Below, one piece after another: positions 6,901 to 11,358 of a stretch of DNA of 11,358 bases. Below the pieces are notes generated by a model. The model ran no database searches. It had not been told where the DNA came from and saw nothing but the letters and a program-made list of their open reading frames with translations. Position 1 is the stretch's first letter, and each line of letters opens with the position of its first letter. Origin of the DNA: Xanthobacteraceae bacterium (GTDB lineage: Bacteria; Pseudomonadota; Alphaproteobacteria; Rhizobiales; Xanthobacteraceae); the NCBI GenBank assembly GCA_030039655.1, contig JASHVC010000809.1, positions 1 through 11,358 on the forward strand, in the 5' to 3' direction. The position numbers and the translations under genes were made by a program.

Positions 6901-8211
6901 ATGCGCGTTACCATGATCGGCGCCGGTTATGTCGGGCTCGTCTCCGGCGCCTGCTTTGCCGATTTCGGCCATCAGGTTACCTGCATCGACAAGGACCTGC
7001 GACGGATTGATGCGCTCAAGCAAGGTGAGATTCCGATCTTTGAGCCGGGGCTTGCGGATCTCGTAGAGGCCAATGTCCGACAAGGCCGGCTGGAATTCAC
7101 CGACCAGGCGTCAAGCGTCGCTCAAGCCGAAGCCGTGTTCATCGCCGTCGGCACGCCGTCGCGACGCGGCGACGGTTACGCCGATTTGAGTTTCGTGTAC
7201 GAGGCGGTGCGCGAGATTGCTCCGCACCTCTCCGAGACGGCGGTGATCGTCACCAAATCGACCGTGCCGGTCGGCACCGGCGACGAGATTGAGCGAATCC
7301 TGCGCGACGCGCGTCCCGACGCCGAACTGCAGGTGGTTTCCAATCCGGAGTTTTTGCGTGAGGGCGCCGCGATCCAAGACTTCAAGCATCCCGACCGCAT
7401 CGTGGTCGGCACCGACGATCCGCGCGCGCGCACGGTGCTGGCGGAGATTTACCGGCCCCTTTATCTGAACGCCTCGCCGATTTTTAACGTCAGCCGGCGT
7501 ACGGCGGAATTGATCAAATACGCGTCGAACGCCTTCCTCGCCACCAAGATCACCTTCATCAATGAAATTGCCGACCTGTGCGAGCAGGTCGGCGCCGATG
7601 TGCAGGACATCGCGCGCGGCATGGGTCTCGATAACCGCATCGGCTCAAAGTTCCTGCATCCAGGCCCTGGCTTCGGAGGCTCCTGCTTCCCCAAAGACGC
7701 GACCGCGCTGTTGAAGACCGCGCAAGACCACGGCGTCGCTTTGCGCATCGTTGAGACGGTCTCGGCCGTGAACGACCAGCGCAAGCGCGCCATGGCGCGC
7801 AAAGTTGTTGCGGCCCTCGGCGGCTCGGTGCGCGGCAAGACTATTGGTGTGCTGGGTCTCGCCTTTAAACCCAACACCGACGATACCCGCGATTCGCCGG
7901 CCATCCCACTGATCACCGCGCTGCAGGATCTCGGCGCTATCGTGCGCGCTTACGATCCGGCCGGTATGGAACAGGCAAAGCCGGCGCTGCCCGCCATACA
8001 TTATTGTGGCAGCGCCTATGCGGCGGCCGAAGGCGCTGCGGCATTGGTCATCGCCACCGAATGGGAGCAGTTCCGCGCCCTCGATCTAGCTCGACTGAAG
8101 GGCGTTATGGCGCAGCCGGTGATCGTCGATCTGCGCAATATCTACCGTATCGACGAAATGAAACGCGCTGCGTTCCGATACGTGGCCGTAGGTAGGGCAG
8201 GGGCGGAGTAA
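6901..8211 (+). CDS. ugd: UDP-glucose 6-dehydrogenase
   Basis: This 436-residue cytoplasmic enzyme oxidises UDP-glucose to UDP-glucuronate with two NAD+, feeding glucuronate- or galacturonate-containing envelope polymers. The N-terminal Rossmann domain has MIGAGYVGLVSGACFADFGH (5-24) and VGTPSRRGDGYADLS (83-97). The middle domain has STVPVGTGDE (120-129), SNPEFLREGAAIQDF (147-161), ELIKYASNAFLATKITFINE (203-222) and the catalytic Cys262 in GFGGSCFPKD (257-266). The C-terminal UDP-binding domain shows GLAFKPNTDDTRDSP (319-333). I chose ATG 6901, seven residues-worth of context after GGAG at 6891-6894 with a six-base spacer, over the adjacent GTG at 6898. It starts 18 bases after murJ and so probably belongs to that operon. 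UDP-GlcNAc or UDP-ManNAc dehydrogenases are the main alternatives, but the overall motif pattern is that of UDP-glucose dehydrogenases. Confidence 0.95.
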   Translation: MRVTMIGAGYVGLVSGACFADFGHQVTCIDKDLRRIDALKQGEIPIFEPGLADLVEANVRQGRLEFTDQASSVAQAEAVFIAVGTPSRRGDGYADLSFVYEAVREIAPHLSETAVIVTKSTVPVGTGDEIERILRDARPDAELQVVSNPEFLREGAAIQDFKHPDRIVVGTDDPRARTVLAEIYRPLYLNASPIFNVSRRTAELIKYASNAFLATKITFINEIADLCEQVGADVQDIARGMGLDNRIGSKFLHPGPGFGGSCFPKDATALLKTAQDHGVALRIVETVSAVNDQRKRAMARKVVAALGGSVRGKTIGVLGLAFKPNTDDTRDSPAIPLITALQDLGAIVRAYDPAGMEQAKPALPAIHYCGSAYAAAEGAAALVIATEWEQFRALDLARLKGVMAQPVIVDLRNIYRIDEMKRAAFRYVAVGRAGAE

Positions 8212-8331
8212 CCGTCCTTCCTAACGATTGCCGCTGCGCCCTGCACGAAGGCGTGCCTGCATTCACCATTACGACTGGAAGCGCCCTCTGCCGAATTGCT
8301 GCCGAAGGATCGGCTGAGTAAATTGCCGCAC

Positions 8332-8337
8332 AGGAGG
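8332..8337 (+). promoter_or_regulatory. Strong ribosome binding site fixing the start of the class V aminotransferase
   Basis: AGGAGG lies six bases before the ATG at 8344. This supports that ATG over the in-frame TTG at 8296, which would add 16 residues of low-complexity, basic sequence not expected for the family. It is the best Shine-Dalgarno sequence in the window. Confidence 0.85.
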
Positions 8338-8343
8338 CACTCC

Positions 8344-9528
8344 ATGACCGTTCGAGGCGGCCGGGAACTGCTGGCAAGTCCCGGACCAACAAACATTCCC
8401 GACGAGGTGCTGCAGGCGATGCACCGGCCGGCAGTCGAGATCTATTCAAAGCCGCTGATCGCGATGACCGACAGCCTGCTGTGCGATCTCAGCCGCGTGT
8501 TCCGCACGGCCGGGCGCTCCTACATTTATATCGCAAACGGCCATGGGGCCTGGGAAGCCGCACTCACCAACGCCCTTTCCAAAGGTGACAGGGTGCTGGT
8601 GGTGGAGAGCGGCAAGTTTGCGCTCGATTGGGGAGATGCCGCGGCCCGTCTGGGCATCGAGGTCGAAGTTGTGCCGAGCGATTGGCGTCACGCGATCCCT
8701 CCAGAGGAGATCGAACGGCGCCTGCGTGCCGACAAAAATAAGACCATAAAGGCCGTTCTGGCCGTTCACGTCGAGACCAGTTCGAGCGTGCTGACTGACA
8801 TTGCGGGGATCGGCCAGGCGATCAAATCCGCTCAACACGATGCCTTGCTGATGGTCGACGCGGTCGCGTCGCTGGGCTGCGTGCCGTTCGAGATGGATGC
8901 CTGGGGCGTCGACGTCGCGATGTCCGGGTCGCAGAAAGGCCTCATGGCGCCGCCGGGCCTCAGCTTCGTTGCCGCCAACGAGCGCGCACAAGAGGCGCAC
9001 CGCAAGGCCGGCTTACGCACACCCTATTGGGATTGGACCACGCGCGACGGTGATGCGCACTACGTCAAATACGCGGGCACGCCGCCCATGCAGATGATGT
9101 TCGCCATGCGCCAGGCGCTCGACATGCTATTTGCCGAAGGGCTCGACAACGTTCTCCTCCGTCATCGATTGTTGGCGCAGGCGGTTCGCAGCGCCATCGA
9201 AGTGTGGGGCAAGCGAAAAACTATTGACTTCTTCGTCGCTGAGCCGGATGCGCGCTCTGATGCGGTGACCACGGTGCTGGCGGAGGGCTGGGATCCCGAG
9301 GCACTCCGGGAGTACTGCGACGTCAAATGCGGCGTGACGCTCGGGCGCGGGCTGGGACGATTGAACGGCAAGGCGTTTCGCATCGCCCATATGGGGCACA
9401 ACAATGCTCCCATGGTGCTGGGAGCGCTGGGAGTCATCGAGACCGGTTTGCGCGCGCTCGGAATTACCCACGGAGCCGGAGGCGTGCAGGCAGCGATCGA
9501 GTTCCTCGGCGATCGCGTAAAACCGTGA
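8344..9528 (+). CDS. Class V PLP-dependent aminotransferase, serine/alanine-glyoxylate aminotransferase-like
   Basis: This 394-residue fold-type I PLP enzyme resembles SgaA, the serine-glyoxylate aminotransferase of the methylotroph serine cycle. SPGPTNIPDEVLQAM (12-26) is the family N-terminal motif. IANGHGAWEAALTNAL (63-78) is the cofactor phosphate loop. VDAVASLG (171-178) contains the PLP-pyridine Asp172. MSGSQKGLMAPPGL (193-206) carries the Schiff-base Lys198, and Arg346 in FRIAHMGH sits where the family binds the substrate carboxylate. The specificity is not visible: serine, alanine, aspartate or another amino donor to glyoxylate are all possible, and similarity to classical SgaA is only partial by eye. 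The gene lies 132 bases after ugd with its own strong ribosome binding site, so it may be a separate unit. It converges on the liv permease genes with only 19 bases between stop codons. No obvious terminator is seen in that gap. Confidence 0.88.
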   Translation: MTVRGGRELLASPGPTNIPDEVLQAMHRPAVEIYSKPLIAMTDSLLCDLSRVFRTAGRSYIYIANGHGAWEAALTNALSKGDRVLVVESGKFALDWGDAAARLGIEVEVVPSDWRHAIPPEEIERRLRADKNKTIKAVLAVHVETSSSVLTDIAGIGQAIKSAQHDALLMVDAVASLGCVPFEMDAWGVDVAMSGSQKGLMAPPGLSFVAANERAQEAHRKAGLRTPYWDWTTRDGDAHYVKYAGTPPMQMMFAMRQALDMLFAEGLDNVLLRHRLLAQAVRSAIEVWGKRKTIDFFVAEPDARSDAVTTVLAEGWDPEALREYCDVKCGVTLGRGLGRLNGKAFRIAHMGHNNAPMVLGALGVIETGLRALGITHGAGGVQAAIEFLGDRVKP

Positions 9529-9547
9529 GCTGATTGCGCGCCAGCAA

Positions 9548-10585
9548 CTAACCGGGCTTTGCGCCAGCCGCTGCGGTGCCGCCTCCATCAAGGACGACGC
9601 GCCGTTCGAGGGGGAACACCTGCCAGCCGAGGCGGTCTACGATCAGCCCCCAAATTCCCTTCGGCGCCGCCAACATGACCACGATGGCCACCACGCCGAG
9701 CATCATCAGATAGATGGTGCCGAGTTCGGCGAGCGTCTGCCGCAGCACGAAGAACACGATGGTGCCGACGATCGGCCCCTCGATACGCCCGATGCCGCCG
9801 ATCACCGTGATGAAGATCACGAACGCGGTCCAATCGTTGACCGAGAAGGCCGCGTCGGGAGAAATACGCAGTTTCTGCAAAAATATGAATGCGCCGATCA
9901 TAGCCGTGGCAGCGGCCGTGAAAATGTAGACCAGAAATTTGGTCTGTATCACGTCGACGCCGTTGCACGTTGCCGCAAGCTCGCTGTCGCGGATTGCCTT
10001 CAGCGCCAACCCGTAGCGCGAGCGCAGCAGCAGCACGATCAGCGCGAGGACCGCCACGACCAGGGCGAGCGCGATCCAGTACTCGATAAAATCGCGCATC
10101 TGCCGCGTCGGCGCGATGGCGATAACCAAAGATGCAGGAAGGCTTGTGCCCGAGCCGCCGCCCAACACCGAGAGCTGCGATGCGATGAGGCGGAAGACTT
10201 CGGCAACGATCCAGGTTCCGATCGCGAAGTAATGACCGCGCAGTCGGAACACCAGGCCGGCGACCGGTATCGCCACCACCGCGGCGGTGATGCCGGCGAC
10301 CGGTATGGCCGCAAGCGGCGACAGGCCGGTGAGGATTGCGCAGGCGAACAGCAGATAAGCACCGAGGCCCACGTAAGCCTGCTGGCCGACCGAGACGAGC
10401 CCGGAATATCCGGCCAGCAGATTCCACAAGCTCGCCAGCGCCACATAAGCGTACATCTGAGAAAGCAGTTGCAGGTCATCGCGCCCGCCCCATGCCGGCG
10501 CCGCCGCCAACGCGAGCAAAGCAACGGTGGCGAGCGCCATGCCGATCCGGCTCGAGCGGCTGGTGAAGGTGACGCGCACGCTCAT
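9548..10585 (-). CDS. livM: Branched-chain amino acid-type ABC transporter permease (LivM family)
   Basis: This 345-residue inner-membrane permease of the HAAT family is predicted to form the transmembrane channel of an ABC importer with LivH. It has a first hydrophobic segment at about 14-33 and then many more. The LivM hallmarks are SGLVSVGQQAYVGLGAYL (61-78), the ATPase-coupling loop GLALKAIRDSELAATCNGVD (192-211), VIGGIGRIEGPIVG (261-274) and APKGIWGL (307-314). The open frame extends 50 residues further upstream, but that part lies inside livH. The ATG at 10585 overlaps the livH stop as ATGA (4-base overlap) and has AAAGG seven bases before it, so I take it as the start. The tail after residue 320 is polar. 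The substrate may be branched-chain amino acids, but amides, urea or aromatic acids are also imported by this family. The binding protein and ATPases are not in the window. Confidence 0.93.
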   Translation of the reverse strand: MSVRVTFTSRSSRIGMALATVALLALAAAPAWGGRDDLQLLSQMYAYVALASLWNLLAGYSGLVSVGQQAYVGLGAYLLFACAILTGLSPLAAIPVAGITAAVVAIPVAGLVFRLRGHYFAIGTWIVAEVFRLIASQLSVLGGGSGTSLPASLVIAIAPTRQMRDFIEYWIALALVVAVLALIVLLLRSRYGLALKAIRDSELAATCNGVDVIQTKFLVYIFTAAATAMIGAFIFLQKLRISPDAAFSVNDWTAFVIFITVIGGIGRIEGPIVGTIVFFVLRQTLAELGTIYLMMLGVVAIVVMLAAPKGIWGLIVDRLGWQVFPLERRVVLDGGGTAAAGAKPG

Positions 10586-11358
10586 CCGTGCACCTTTGGA
10601 AACAGGCCTTCGGGGCGCACGGCGAGAATGACCAGAAAGGCGATGTGGCCGGCGAGAATCTGCCAGCCGGGATCGATGTGGGCGCCGATTGCTTGCGCGA
10701 CCCCGAGTACGAGCCCGCCAGCGAACGTGCCCCACAGGCTGCCAAGCCCGCCAATGATGACGGCTTCGAAGCCGAAGATCAGGCGCGCCGGTCCGATCGA
10801 CGGATCGAAATCGGCGCGGATCGCCAGGAACACGCCGGCGATCGCGACGATGGCAAGCGACAGCGCCATCGCCAGGCCAAAGACGTGGCGATTGTCGAGG
10901 CCCATGAGCTGTGCCACTTCCTGACTATCCGCGGTGGCGCGGAAGGCGCGGCCGAGCGCCGTGCGATAGAATATGAATTGCAGCGCGGCGATCACCGCGA
11001 TGGCAACGACGAACTGCAGGAACGGCAGCACGCCCACATAGACGCCTTCAAACAGCCGGACCGTCGCCACCTCGATGGAGCCCGCCTGCAGTTTGCGGTC
11101 GTCGGCGGTGAACAGGGTCAGCAATCCGTTTTGGATGATAACCGAGAGTCCGAACGTCACCAGGAGCGGCGGCAACAGATCCTCGCCCAGCGTGCGGTTG
11201 AGAATGAACCGCTGCAGCGCGTAGCCGATGGCCGCCATGATCGGCACGACGAGCAGCAAAGAGGTGAGCGGTCCGATGCCGAGCGTTTCGGTGGTGACCA
11301 GCGCGATGTAAGCGGCGAGCACGATGAGATCGCCGTGCGCGATGTTGACGAGCCGCAT
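10582..11358 (-). CDS. livH: Branched-chain amino acid-type ABC transporter permease (LivH family), 5' end outside window
   Basis: This is the C-terminal 258 residues or more of a LivH-type permease, partner of LivM. The frame is open to the window edge. The first Met seen belongs to the conserved RLVNIAHGDLIVLAAY (2-17), which in full-length proteins follows about 30 residues of a first membrane segment, so the true start lies to the right. Family features include LPPLLVTFGLSVIIQN (62-77), the cytoplasmic coupling loop with ALGRAFRATADSQEVAQLMG (134-153), EAVIIGGLGSLWGTFAGG (198-215) and RPEGLFPKVHG at the C-terminus. Its stop overlaps the livM start by four bases, indicating translational coupling. 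The remaining liv components probably lie further right, upstream in the same operon; that is inference. Confidence 0.93.
   Translation of the reverse strand: MRLVNIAHGDLIVLAAYIALVTTETLGIGPLTSLLLVVPIMAAIGYALQRFILNRTLGEDLLPPLLVTFGLSVIIQNGLLTLFTADDRKLQAGSIEVATVRLFEGVYVGVLPFLQFVVAIAVIAALQFIFYRTALGRAFRATADSQEVAQLMGLDNRHVFGLAMALSLAIVAIAGVFLAIRADFDPSIGPARLIFGFEAVIIGGLGSLWGTFAGGLVLGVAQAIGAHIDPGWQILAGHIAFLVILAVRPEGLFPKVHG

Noticed and set aside
3061..8211. Complete UDP-diacetamido-mannuronate pathway (WbpA-B-E-D-I type) using the dehydrogenase, aminotransferase and ugd
   Set aside because: The ugd motifs are those of UDP-glucose dehydrogenase, and no N-acetyltransferase or 2-epimerase is present in the operon.
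8243..8256. Small hairpin GCACG-AAGG-CGTGC after ugd
   Set aside because: A 5-bp stem without a T-tract is common by chance in GC-rich DNA, so I did not list it as a terminator.
10232..10924. 230-codon + strand open frame opposite livM and livH
   Set aside because: It is a low-complexity, Arg/Ala/Pro-rich translation antisense to clear permease genes, with no motif.

Overview
The window looks like a chromosomal stretch of a high-GC alphaproteobacterium, most likely of the Hyphomicrobiales/Rhizobiales (Bradyrhizobium/Xanthobacteraceae-like). I base this on the style of the proteins (MurJ, UDP-glucose dehydrogenase, Liv permeases, class V aminotransferase) and on GC-rich third positions. The genus call is inference. 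No tRNA, rRNA, CRISPR array, intact mobile element or phage gene was seen.

Layout, left to right. (1) Bases 1-2785 (+ strand) are GDP-mannose metabolism: the C-terminal half of GDP-mannose 4,6-dehydratase (gmd), a small Nudix enzyme of the GDP-mannose mannosyl hydrolase type (gmm), a 259-base gap, then the bifunctional mannose-1-phosphate guanylyltransferase/mannose-6-phosphate isomerase (manC type). (2) After a 275-base gap, bases 3061-8211 (+) form a probable operon of four closely spaced genes: a Gfo/Idh/MocA sugar-nucleotide dehydrogenase, a DegT/WbpE-type aminotransferase, the lipid II flippase MurJ, and UDP-glucose 6-dehydrogenase. (3) Bases 8344-9528 (+) encode a class V (SgaA-like) aminotransferase with its own strong ribosome binding site. 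(4) Bases 9548-11358 (- strand) hold two branched-chain-amino-acid-type ABC permeases, livM complete and livH cut by the window edge, convergent with the aminotransferase.

How the genes fit together. Regions 1 and 2 supply sugar nucleotides for the cell envelope: GDP-mannose and GDP-4-keto-6-deoxymannose, UDP-glucuronate, and very likely a UDP-3-amino sugar from the dehydrogenase/aminotransferase pair. The most informative hypothesis is that this pair is GnnA/GnnB, making UDP-GlcNAc3N for a diaminoglucose-type lipid A, the backbone known in many Rhizobiales. No glycosyltransferase is present, so the final polymer cannot be assigned. Regions 3 and 4 look like unrelated amino-acid or amide metabolism and mark the edge of the envelope locus.

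I see no clearly new system. The most useful items to check are the putative gnnA-gnnB pair, the hairpin over the only purine-rich tract upstream of murJ, the lower-GC gmm block, and the placement of murJ inside a sugar-nucleotide operon.
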